Below the pieces are notes generated by a model, which was given only the letters and a program-made list of their open reading frames with translations, made no database searches and was not told the DNA's origin. A DNA stretch of 64,000 nt from Cristatella mucedo. Taxonomy: Eukaryota > Bryozoa > Phylactolaemata > Cristatellidae. A program made the position numbers and the translations under genes. Location: assembly GCA_009760855.2 (NCBI GenBank), contig WPIO01000006.1, forward strand, positions 2,716,501 to 2,780,500, given 5' to 3'. Of the stretch, positions 1 to 10,250 are shown piece after piece (within the stretch, counting starts at the first letter, position 1; the number at the start of each line of letters is the position of its first letter).

Positions 1-204
1 CCTTTAGCACAAGCTGTCGCCAATTTCGTGGCAATTTCAATTTGTCCTGCTTGCCGATACCTGCTTTCGATCAATTCAGCATTATTTCATGACGTTCATG
101 TGGTGTTTTGAATGCAGGTGAATGGTTGCCTAGGTAGATCATTTTAAATAAAATGACCAACTTGCAACGGGTCAAGTCACCGAAACCAGACTTATTCCAG
201 TGTT
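1..204. other. unassigned sequence at window edge
   Basis: I see no recognisable gene or repeat here. It directly precedes a LINE-B 3' end. Confidence 0.3.
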
Positions 205-575
205 CCTTTGGGGACCGTGCATTTAGTTCGTATGCTCCCAAAGGCTGAAACTCCCTCCCGACTTGCGTCAGAACATCCACTGACTTGACCAAATTTAAAA
301 AAGACTTAAAAACACACCTATTTAGGACAGCATTTAGTAGGTCCCTGTGATTCGTCCTTGATGTGCTTATGCGTGCTGACACTGAGCATGCTGACACTAA
401 CCACATTTGCATGCTGACCCTCTGCATGTCACCCCTAACCATATTATTCATGTTGTTTATAAAGCATGATATTACTCACCATTCAATCGCATTTCCCTTT
501 GCAGCAAATGTAAAGCGCCTAGGAAGAGACTGAGTTCTCTGAGGGCGCTATATCAAGTGCATTATTATTAATGCT
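205..575 (+). mobile_element. LINE-B 3' end, 5'-truncated
   Basis: This is the C-terminal coding end and 3' UTR of the LINE-B family. It has the shared stretch tttagttcgtatgctcccaa, the 3' UTR tracts found in other copies (tgtgattcgtcct, gcgtgctgacact), and the terminal signature around 510-560 (taaagcgcctagga, ctctgagggcgctatatc) followed by ATT repeats. The same signature recurs at 14575, 26030, 61960 and on the minus strand at 31940 and 51400. The copy carries no intact frame. Confidence 0.8.
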
Positions 576-734
576 GAAACCTTGAATCTATTGGTCGTTT
601 ATGAAGCTGACGTATCACTTGGCTTAATTGAATTGTAAGTAACAATGAATGTTCCCAAACTTATATAGGGATTGGATGCAATTAGTGGCTGTGAAAGCTG
701 TCTTCTTAAAAAAGAACGTACAAAATTGATGTTC

Positions 735-1605
735 AACTGTCAAATACCACACCTAAATTTTGAGCACATAGTGATGATAACACAACAGCACCACCTATTG
801 GAGTAGCAACATCTTCTAATCTAGCCGCACGCTTGAGTTGCTAAATGAGCAGAAGTACCATTTTATGGTCGCTTAATTTACGGAAATTTGACGACATTCA
901 GTGTCGAATGCCTGCATGGCAAGAATTCAGTTTTTCAGTAGCTGCAGCAGATCGACATGGTTTAAATGACAAAGAGAGTATCATCAGCAGTGATTATCAT
1001 GAGTTTCATCAGCATAAAAGTGAGAGCCTATTCTATAGACCCGAATCAATTTTCCCACAGGTTGAGTATAAATGGAGAACAATAAAGAATCTAGGACGGA
1101 CTCTTGTGGGATTCGCTAGGTGAATGATGAAAATAGGCTGATGGGACCTGACACGCTCGCGACACGGATTTAACAAAGCCGGAAAAGTACTATTCTCAGC
1201 ACGCTAGTGCCTCATCAGTCAGATCTATCGTTGTTCTCAATCTTTCAAATATCATATTGACATCAATAGTATCGAAGGCAGCTGATAGATCTAGCTGTGC
1301 TAGGGCAGTGATATTCCTGTCATCGTTGTTACATAGGATGTCATTTTTAAAACGGAAGAGAGCAGTTTCAGTGAAGCACTGCCGCTTGAACCCCGACTAT
1401 ATTATTTTTGAAAATTTCTTCTTTTCGATGTGTGCCATACGTCGCTTAACAAAAATTTTTCCTCGATCTTTAGAAAAAGGAAAGGAGGGAGACGAGGGAT
1501 GGTTTGCAAGGCCCTCTGAATCCAATCTTGGCTTTGTAACTATAGGTCTAACGATGGCCGATTTAAAAGACTTTGGTACAACCTCCTTTTTTAGAGTAAT
1601 ATAAT
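735..1605 (-). mobile_element. LINE-A fragment, reverse transcriptase region, decayed
   Basis: The minus strand matches the RT region of the open LINE-A copy at 42206-43535. Antisense reading recovers the palm segment (around 970-850) and the AFDTID-like motif A region (around 1290-1250), followed upstream by the linker before RT (to about 1605). It has internal deletions and many stops. It abuts a plus-strand LINE-A copy starting near 1610, so the two are head to head. Confidence 0.75.
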
Positions 1606-2068
1606 TAATCTCTAGGGGTTACTTATCCGCGATCAGGTGGTCCAGGAGAAGCTAGGTGCATTTCTGCTTACCGAAATCTGGATGACGCCTTGTTCCAGTA
1701 GCTGTATTTCTGAAACCACTCCACCCGGGTTATCATTCTATCAGTCCATGCGTTCTGACAAGGTTGGTAGCTAGGTTGCAATTGTTGTTCGCAAATTGTT
1801 TGTCTATACGATGTGCAGTTTCTCGCATGGGCCATCGTTTGAATCGGTTGCTAACAGGTCTTCATCAAAGACAATGCCTCTCACTGCTGTGATATACCGG
1901 CCTCCTTCTGGCTGTCTAAACTTTTTTGCAGAGGAGTTTTCAGAGTTCCTCGCTAAAATATTGGTGTGTGACAGGCCGTAACTGATTGTAGGAGACTTCA
2001 ATATTCACGTTGACAACCCTAGCAACAGCCAGGTCCGCTCATTTCTTGACTGTCTGGAGAATCTTGGT

Positions 2069-3034
2069 TTGGCCCAACAGGTTGATCGTACCGCCCACGT
2101 CGGTGGTCATATCCTAGATCTCGTGATCACTAAGGATGTCCTCCCCGCGGACTTTGTAGTGTGCCCACTGATCCTCTCAGATCATTGTTCGGTCTCGTTT
2201 ACTGCTCCTGCTCCCTCGTACGTACAGGGCAATGTCGAATTTGCCAAGCGATGTAACTTACAAAGCATTGACATGGACAAGTTTTTGAAATCTGTTTGTG
2301 ATGCAGGCCTTCTTGATCTGCATTCAGACTCGACCGGAAGCCTCAATACCCTCACTGATGCGATGAACATGACACTCAGGAGTGTTCTTGACAAGCAGGC
2401 TCCCGTTCGCTCTATCCGTGTTCAAAGTCATGGAGACTCCTTTCAATTTACAAAAAAACTCCTTAAGATGCGCCAGGTTAAGCGCAGGCTAGAACATCGT
2501 TTCAAGAAATCGGGGTCTGAGGCAGATCTATTCAATTTTAAAGACTTCCTTCGAGTTTACACCAGAAAGCTTACAAAAACCAGGGCTTCTTTTTTCATTA
2601 GAAAGCGTAATTCCGGTCAGTCGGACACTAAACTGATTTATAAGACAGTAAATTATTTACTGGCCAATGCTGAGAGGTCTGACTCCCCAGATATAAAGGG
2701 CTCAGCCGAAAAGTTTTCAGCCTTTTTTACTGAAAAAATTGTGCACATTCGTGCCTCCATTAAGCCCCCTCCGACCAAAGCAATCGCCGTTCCTCAACCT
2801 GAGACCTTCCTTAAAAGGTTCTCCGATGTTTCTGCATGTGATGTGGCTGCCTTAATAAGGTCATGCAAAAAGGGCTCGTCTCCAGAAGACCCTATGCCTT
2901 CATCTCTGTGGTCTTCACTTGCAGACCAACTTAGCCCTCCCATAACCAAAATTGTTAATGCTTCTTTGGGAAGAGAGGTCGTCCCCAAGTCCTTCAAATC
3001 GGCAATCGTTAGACCCATTCTTAAAAAGCCTTGA
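2069..3034 (+). pseudogene. LINE-A polyprotein fragment: endonuclease C-terminus and linker
   Basis: This is a 321-codon open stretch of the LINE-A ORF2-like polyprotein. Its start carries the endonuclease signature HVGGHILDLVITKD and then SDHCSVSF, the H residue region of exonuclease/endonuclease/phosphatase folds. The rest is the basic linker that precedes reverse transcriptase and ends at SAIVRPILKKP just before an in-frame stop. In intact LINEs the next segment (NYRPVSLLP) follows without a stop; here it continues in the same element after the TGA. It would nick target DNA in an intact element. Confidence 0.75.
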
Positions 3035-3148
3035 TTAGACACAGAGGTCCTAGCAAACTATCGCCCAGTTTCCCTTCTACCGTTCTTATCAAAGATTCTT
3101 GAAAAAATTGTTGCTAAGCAGCTAGTTGAACATATTGAAAATAATGGA

Positions 3149-3517
3149 ATGTCAGAAACATTTCAATCAGGTTTCAAGAGGCAGCACTCTACTGAAACTG
3201 CTCTCCTCCGTGTTAACAATGACATTCTACGTGGCAACGACAACGGGAATGTCACTGCCCTAGCTCTGCTAGATCTATTAGCTGCCTTCGACACCATCAA
3301 TCACGAAGTTCTGCCTGAACGATCGAGAACAACGATCGGTCTGGCAGACGAAGCACTGGCGTGGTTTAAATCATACTTGTCTGATCGTGTTCAATCCGCG
3401 TCGTGTGAGGATCAGGTCTCACTCACGAGAAGAGTCACCTGTGGAATCCCTCAAGGGTCTGTACTCGGTCCCTTGCTGTTTTCCATGTATACACCACCTC
3501 TGGGAAAAGTGATTTAG
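3149..3517 (+). pseudogene. LINE-A reverse transcriptase fingers/palm fragment
   Basis: This 122-codon open stretch holds RT motifs: FQSGFKRQHSTETALL (finger region), DLLAAFDTINHEVL (motif A with the first catalytic Asp), and CGIPQGSVLGPLLFS (motif B). It ends at a TAG where other copies read lysine (VIKAHG). The catalytic YADD lies about 30 bases downstream, so the copy is interrupted inside the palm domain. Confidence 0.75.
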
Positions 3518-4599
3518 GCCCATGGAATAGGATATCACTTCTATGCTGACGATACGCAGTTGTATTTGTCATTTAAACCGTCGGAATCTGCTGCGACAAC
3601 TGAGAAACTGAATGTTTGCCTTGCCGATATTCGATCCAGGATGTCGGAAAACTTCCTGAAATTAAATGATCATAAAACTGAACTGCTGCTAATAGGCCAC
3701 CCTAAGCGTGTGGCTGGATTAAAGGTTTGCTGTTGTAATAGGTGATGCTATTGTGCGACCTTCACCGCGTGCTCGAAATTTAGGTGTCGTGTTCGACAGC
3801 TGCTTCAATTTTAAAAGCTTCGTTCAGAAGACTGCCTCTATAACTAGTCATCACATACGATCCCTATCCAAGATTATGAGCTGTCTCTCACAGTGGCTTG
3901 TAAAAAATTTAACTAGCTCTTTAGTTCTGTCTCGGCTTGATTATTGTAATTCCCTTTTGGCTGGACTACCAAAGGAAGCTATTATGCCACTACAGTGGAC
4001 TATGAATGTGGCTGCAAGGCTGGTCTTCAAGTCCCAGCGGTTTGAGCACGTGTCTCCTTTGCTGAAAGAGCTAGGATGATTGCCGGTTGAGCAAAGGATC
4101 CAGAGCAAAGTTCTTACGCTGATCCACAAGGCCCGCCACGGCTTGGCTGCTTCGTACCTAGCTGAACTGCTGCATCAGTTCCAGGTTGTTCGTGCCCTCA
4201 GGTCCTGTGTGGACAATAAATTAGCTGTCCCATTCCTCTGCTTAAAGACAGTTGGCGACAGAAGCTTTAGCTCTGCAGGTCCTAGACTGTGGAACTCGCT
4301 TCCACAATTCTTGCGCAACGACAACTACTCTCCTACTGCCGACTATGGCACATCTTTTTCAGCGGTCCTGAGCTGCTACTTCTATGCTACTCACTACCTC
4401 AACTGCTCTCCTGAATCTGCTATTCTTCCCACTTTCTCTTTTTTTTGCGTGAGACGAAGTCTGTTGGCTACCGAATGCGTACCGAAAGCCGCTTAGGCTG
4501 TGAGTGGGCTCAACAAAACTCTCATGTGTAACAACCACGTAGTCTTTATGACTTTGTGGAGTTACAGACACATTAGGATCGTAGCATTAGGAAGGTTGA

Positions 4600-5200
4600 G
4601 AACCACTGCCCTACACGTAAAACGGGCAGGAACAATAAACGAGACCGATTAAAAATCCGAGACGGCCAGCTGGCAAACAAAAAAGGCTACTGGTGCAGGC
4701 ATCCTTAGAGGTAATAGGACCAATGATACAGCAACTGACATGAGTGGCTCGATCAACTTTTCAGGCCAATCCGAAGTTCGCCAGAAAGTCAAGAAATGAG
4801 CAGACCTCGTGGTTGTTATGGTTCTCAACGTAAATTTTGACGTCTACAATCAGACTGGCTGCTACACACTAATTTTATTGTAAAGAACTCCTAAAAGTTC
4901 TCCGTGAACAAGATTAGACAGCCAGAAAGAGGTAGGTGGATCGTAGCAGTATGCGGTATGGGGTATGGTCTTTGATGAATACCTTATTGCCACAGATTCA
5001 AATGATGGCCCATGCGAAACACCGTATTTATAATGGCTTAACGATTAATGAACAACAATAGCGACCCCGCCAGCAACCATGCCAGACCGTGTCAGACCCC
5101 TGGGACCGAGATAATGAGAACCCGCATGAGGTGGCCTCAGATAAACATCTACCAGATCAGGGCGTCGTCCATGTCTCAGTCAGTGTAATTGCATCTAGCT
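4600..5200 (-). mobile_element. LINE-A endonuclease fragment, inverted
   Basis: The reverse complement matches the endonuclease segment of LINE-A (compare 1690-2220 plus): a TCGTTTACTGCTCCTGC-like stretch near 4630, the GDFNIHVDN segment near 4850, and the gggccatcgtttgaatc-like stretch near 5010. It is highly diverged with many indels and carries no usable frame. Confidence 0.6.
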
Positions 5201-6420
5201 TCTTCTGGCTATCTTGATTGTAGATAAATAAGTCCATGGTTTTTATAAGAGTGGATATTTGATGAGTGGAATCGAATAATGCAATCAAATCATAAAGACT
5301 CGCGTAAAGTTAATATTATCATAATAAAAATAACACGGTTTTTCATAGACTATTAAGCCTGATACAAGGGTATATCGGTCACAGATTAATTAAAGTTGGC
5401 CTTGTTATTCAATTTACTAGCCGCAAGAATTAAGCCGTTAATCATAATAATACTGGATGCTACGTTCTGGAGGCTTAAATGCGATCCCTTGCCAGTATGA
5501 ATGAGCTGCTTTTGGGCTCCCAAGTCAAGTAGAATGTCGTGTGATTCCCGACGATCGCTCACATGTCTGAAATTTTTATCTAGGGCAATTTTCATATGTA
5601 CCTCAAACTGAAGTCTTATCTCATTAGCACTTGCTACATCAGTAATGCCGGAACTCCAAGAAAAATTGCAAAGCAATTTAACATAATAATCAAAGCCACA
5701 TGATGGTTCCATCTAGTTTTCAAAAGATTATGATCCTGATTTTTCGAATCATGTGCGGTTAATAAAAAAGATGTGGTTTATTGAGCTCCAATTATCAAAC
5801 GGAAAGCCTTTAATGCATAATATAGAGGACTTATTTTGAGATTCTAATTACGCGATATTTATGAAATCTCGAATTGTGTTTGTTACCCATTTTCCTTCTA
5901 ACCAAAGCCTAGATGTTTGTTCTGATAAGACGACCTTATTAATACTAGCGATTAGATATTCCAATGTGATCTGCTCGTTCATTTTATTGCTATGAATAAT
6001 TACTATTCTTGCACCATCTCCAAATTACGCAGCACATCCAGGAAAATACCCGACTTTATCATGCGTCAGAAACTGTGCTTTCAAATTGTTGAGTCCCAAA
6101 ACGCTGCAAGCCATCAAGTGCTAAAAGTATAGTGGGTCCTGCTCCGATAATGCAAACCTCATGGTATTAGTGATTATTTGTCCTACTGTTGGAGTGATCC
6201 GGCTATCGTCAGTGGGCGCACAGTACAGGACTTAAAGCGTTAGCTTTAGCGTCCTCTTACAAGCTTGAACTAAGATATTTGGACTTTATAATAACCAGAC
6301 ATTACTGATATCATTATATCGTATAAGCCGGGAATACCTAAATCGTAACTCTAAACCCTTAAGACGGATCTAATACGGCCCACTTACAACTATTTGACGT
6401 CAACAGTTTTCTTATTACTA
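5200..6420. other. AT-rich DNA with no recognised feature
   Basis: About 1.2 kb without a gene or repeat family I recognise. The longest minus-strand frame (near 5386-5712) has no recognisable motif and no supporting splice context. Confidence 0.3.
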
Positions 6421-6424
6421 GATA

Positions 6425-7870
6425 ATAATAATACATTTATATAAAGCTATCAGAGAAATGAATCTTTTTCAGGGCACTTTACCGATGCTGAATAGAAAGC
6501 ATTACCAAATGTTTGGTGGTATCCGCAGGCTGCAAGCAAAGTATAAGCAGACATATGCATAAGAAGGATGAATCACAAAGACCCAACAAATGCTGTAATA
6601 AGCAAGTGTTTTTTAGACATCTTTTTTAATGTAGTCATGTCGCGGACATTGTGAGTGCTTCAGTAGTGAGTTCTAGGCCGTGGTCTCCAAAGGTTTAAAA
6701 CTCGTATGAGGTTTTGGCGAGCCGATTTGAATCAGAACAGCGGGCTATACGATTATTCGGCTGCTGGGGGAGGAGTTTCGGTAGGTAGGCTGGTGTCAGA
6801 GAATAGAGGAACCTAAAAGTAAGTGGCAGAAACTTGAAGTCGACACACTGATTGACTCGAAAAGCCAGTGCAGCTCGGCGAGAAAGGGTTTGATATGACT
6901 CCTGTGATGCTCGTGTCAGACAAGCCTAGATGCAGAGTTCTGCACCAACTGTAAGCTCCTGATAGCACACACCAGTAGACCAGCAAGCAGTGAGTTGCAG
7001 AAATCAAGATGATATGTCACAAATGCATGATCAAGTTTCGATGTAGTATCACTGTCTAATGAGCCCCAAATTTTAGCAATGCTATGAAGCTGAAATAAAG
7101 CATACTTGACTTCTGAGCTCTTATTGTCATCAAATATAAGGTCACTTTGGAACAGAACACCTATAGATTTCGCGCGGATTCAACAGGAGATATCAGAGCC
7201 AATTTTGAGCATTGGTTGCTTCATCATTCCATTTAAAAATATTTGATGTCATTAATGCGTGGATGTCATCAATGCATGCTCAATTTTGTTTTAGAGAATT
7301 CGATGGGCTCGAGGGCTGGAAGATAACAAAGCGAAGATACAAATTAGTGTCATCTGCATAAAAGTGAAAACCTAGACTGTGATTGGCAATCACATTGGCT
7401 AGGGGAGAGCATTAACTTTCAAGAGCAGCATTCCGAGCACAGAGCCCTAAAGCACCCCTTACTTAAGATACTCCTCGGATGATCTTCACCCCTTCATATC
7501 AATACACAGGAGACTTTCACTGAAATAGGCCCAGAACCATTGCAGTGCAGTGCCAGTGATGCCCAGGCAAGATACGTGATGCTAACAGGAACAAGTTTTG
7601 GTGAATAGTATCGAACGCTGCCGAAAGATCAAGTCGAGCAAGCAAAGATACTCTACCTAAGTCTTCATCCCTAAGTAAGTCGTTATGCACCCGAAGCAAT
7701 TCTGACTCTGTGGGGTGATAAGCTCTAAACTCAGACTGGAACTTACTTGCTAGGTTTGAGGTCTGATTGTAAAAGTTCAAGCAACCTGGCATAATTCGTT
7801 TTTGTGTCTTTGGTAAGAACGGTAGAATTGAGATTGGACGGTAACTGCTCAAGTTCTTTTGGTCTTGCGT
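6425..7870 (-). mobile_element. LINE-B copy, inverted, decayed
   Basis: It begins on the plus strand with the reverse of the LINE-B tail (ataataatacatttatataaa, then a degenerate gcacttta block). It continues through the antisense 3' UTR and C-terminal region and reaches the RT N-terminus at about 7850 (YRPISILPFL, FQSEFRAYHPTES, LSAAFDTI). Stops and frame changes interrupt the RT. The part around the catalytic YADD is recognisable near 7360 as antisense of FHFYADDTNLY. Confidence 0.75.
7517..7852 (-). pseudogene. LINE-B reverse transcriptase N-terminal fragment
   Basis: An open stretch of about 111 codons contains SSYRPISILPFLPKTQK (RT block 0/1), FQSEFRAYHPTESELLRVHNDLL and the motif A-like LDLSAAFDTI. 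It lacks motifs B and C in frame, so it is a broken remnant of the LINE-B polymerase. Confidence 0.65.
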
Positions 7871-8285
7871 TACTTTCTCGTTCTAGCGATCGGTACGAAT
7901 TCCCTTGGGGCTCTTTAGTTACTTTATGCGTGAGAATTTTTTCGAAACAGCTGATGTTAGCTAAACAAAACGAGCTCTGTTCACCTTTGAGGAAAGATGG
8001 CTACTATTTTACGTAGGTCATACTCATAACATTTTGGAGCTGTTTTTAAAATAAAGATGCATCGAAATCTCCGTCAAACGATTCGCAGGCTCTGTTGTTA
8101 CACCAGAGAAGAAGGTGACGATAGTTATTATAACGCTTTTCTATAGATAGCTCTCAGAGAACGTTACCTAGTTATCTGATCAGCCACCAAACCAGTAACG
8201 TATTGAGTCACACGGTGGCAGTCCGTTGCACTTTGTAGTTCTCAATCGATACCGAATCGCTGTCGAGAATGATTCGGGCCCGTGG
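7871..8285. other. unassigned sequence between LINE copies
   Basis: No recognisable coding or repeat signature, apart from an RT-like edge of the neighbouring LINE-B copy. Confidence 0.25.
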
Positions 8286-8295
8286 GATTGGCTAG

Positions 8296-8385
8296 CTAAA
8301 TGACAAGTATAGCTGAGTGTTGTCAGCATACGAATGCTAGCCGCTAGCACTTGTTTGCTGACAATATTCAGCTATACTTGTCATT
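8296..8385. repeat. inverted repeat made of LINE-A YADD-region sequence
   Basis: Arms taaatgacaagtatagctga (starting 8296) and tcagctatacttgtcattta (ending 8385) are reverse complements, with further pairing toward a short loop near 8340. Both are the LINE-A segment just after YADDTQLY, so two oppositely oriented LINE-A pieces meet here. Confidence 0.7.
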
Positions 8386-9510
8386 TAAAGCTGCCGGAAT
8401 CCGGCGCAGCGACTTATAAACTGCATTGTTGCCTTGCAGGCATTAGATCATGGATGTTAGGCAATTTCCTCAAATTTAGCGAATAAAAAAATGCAACTGC
8501 TACTCGTGGAGCACCGCATAAGCGTGTTTCTGGACGAGAAGACTTCGCTCTTCCGTTATGGCTTTCACCGTGTGCTTGGAATTTAGGTGCCGTCTTTGAC
8601 AGCTGCCTGAATTTCTAACTTCTCATTAAGAAGACTGCCTCCTCTCCTAGCCATAACGTCCTATGCCTATCTAAGATTAGGGACTATTTACCACGGTGGC
8701 TTGCAAAATATTTAACTAGCTCTCTGGTTTTGTTTCGGTTACATTTTTGCAATTTCATTTTGGCCGGGCTCCCAAAAAACCCCTAGGCCACTGCACATGG
8801 TGATGAATAGGGCTGCAAAGCTAGCTAACAAATCCTAGAGGTTTGACATTGCGGCTTCTTTGCTGCAGTACTTTAGATGGCTGCCTATTATTCAAATGAT
8901 GCAGAGTAAAGTTTTTCGCCGACCCACAAGACCTGCCGCTGTTGAGCTCTTTCGTATCTAGCTGAACTGCTGCATAATTGTTTGTCTTCTCTAGCCTTCA
9001 AGTCCTCTATGTACAATAATAACAATAATACATACATGCATTTGCATAGCGCCCTCAGAGAACTGAATCTCTTTCTAGGCACTTTACAGATGCGGCTTTT
9101 TATACAGCATCTGTAAAGTGCCTAGGAGAGATTCAGCTCTCTGAGGCGCTATAAAATGTATTATTATTTTTATTATTGTCCGTGGAGGACCTGAGGGCGC
9201 GAGGAGGCATAAACTGTTGCAGTAGTTGAACTAGATACGTATGAGCTAAGACAATGAATAAGCTGTTCCATAGTTCTTCTTAAAGACCGTTTGGCAACAG
9301 AAGCTTTTGCTCTGCAGGTCCGAGACTTTGGAACTCGCTTTCACATTTCTTAAGCAGCGACATTTACTCTGCTGCAGTCGACTGTGGCACATCTTTTGTA
9401 GCTATGAATCGCTAGCCAACAGGTTTACAGCGGCTCACGCTCAGCACACTGACTCACCAGTCAGCATAGCGTTACTCCGAGAAAGTTACTGAGGTCTCCG
9501 GTATGGCAGA
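8350..9510 (+). mobile_element. LINE-A copy, diverged, with palindromic insertion
   Basis: This plus-strand copy runs from the QLYLSFK-equivalent region (8370) through the SWM/NFLKF region, the LGAVFDSCLN-equivalent (8583), SRL-equivalent (8730) and the C-terminal block with ctctgcaggtccgagac (9310). It is interrupted between about 8935 and 9258 by an inverted duplication and then resumes. Many stops are present. Confidence 0.7.
8935..9258. repeat. long imperfect palindrome built from LINE-A and LINE-B pieces
   Basis: The centre near 9097 is flanked by a minus-oriented LINE-B tail (9012-9095: gcgccctcagagaactgaat, aggcactttacagatg) and a plus-oriented copy (9100-9178: catctgtaaagtgcctagga). 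Outside these, LINE-A sequence 8935-9012 is repeated inverted at 9180-9258. The arms are imperfect, so the duplication is old. Confidence 0.75.
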
Positions 9511-10250
9511 CGCAAGGCATTCCAATATCCTGACTAGCTTCTTTTAATGACTATTTTCTAGGTCACGCACGTCAAGCAGGGAAAGAGACCACCGCCGCGT
9601 ATGGTTTGTCACGCCTGAGCACAAGCTCTGCAGCCTGCATGCAGCTCCGCCTTCGAAGTGCAGCCTTGGATAAGATGCAGGCTTTCACTAGATCGCTAGA
9701 GCTAGAGATGCGTCACTTGGCGTAATAAGCAATGGCAGACTTGTTCACTGCAGAGCTATGCCAATGGGCTGGGATTAAAATTATGTAAAATTCGGTATCG
9801 CGCTAAGCCGTAGCCCATGAGGCGACGGCGCGGAGATTGCAAACCCTCATGCGGCGCTCACTCTAATACGTTTTCGGTTAGACCCGATGCCATCACACAC
9901 GAGCACGGAAAGTGGTGCTTTTATTGTTCTTGCCACCTGTGAGGACGGCCGCATAGCAGGGAATCTCTTAAGCTGAAACAAGTTTTAATTTCATACTTTG
10001 ACTTTAATGCGTTGAGAGAGTTCTTTCTTTGCTCGGTCCCTCTCTCCTGGCTCGCCATGCAAAACCTGGTCCTCCGAAGCCCCTAGCCAAAAATCTTCTC
10101 CGGTATACCGCTGGCACATTCTCGCCAGACGCTGTGCGTAGCAGAGCAGCTTTCACCTGCCACTGGCATACGCATCTTCTGCAGCAAGAGCGCTGGATCT
10201 ATTCGCATTTCGGATACGCCGTCACGTCCGCCCACTGTCTGCTCAATGTC
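9511..10250. other. intergenic DNA, no recognised feature
   Basis: No recognised repeat family and no convincing gene. GC content rises toward the GC-rich island that begins near 10250. Confidence 0.3.

Larger units (their letters stand above)
1610..4585 (+). mobile_element. LINE-A, nearly complete but inactivated (endonuclease and RT)
   Basis: This is a CR1/L2/Jockey-type non-LTR retrotransposon. The end of the AP-like endonuclease is at about 1985-2230 (GDFNIHVDNP, then SDHCSVSF). A linker frame runs to 3034, then the RT with RTs' conserved steps: LLAAFDTI (motif A, about 3275), GIPQGS (motif B, about 3452) and the YADDTQLY catalytic box (about 3541-3564). A C-terminal region continues to about 4495. 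Stop codons at 3032, 3515 and 4077 and frame changes show it is dead. The 3' end is a terminal gttacagac-type sequence near 4561. It starts about 560 bases into the full-length copy at 22172. Confidence 0.85.
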
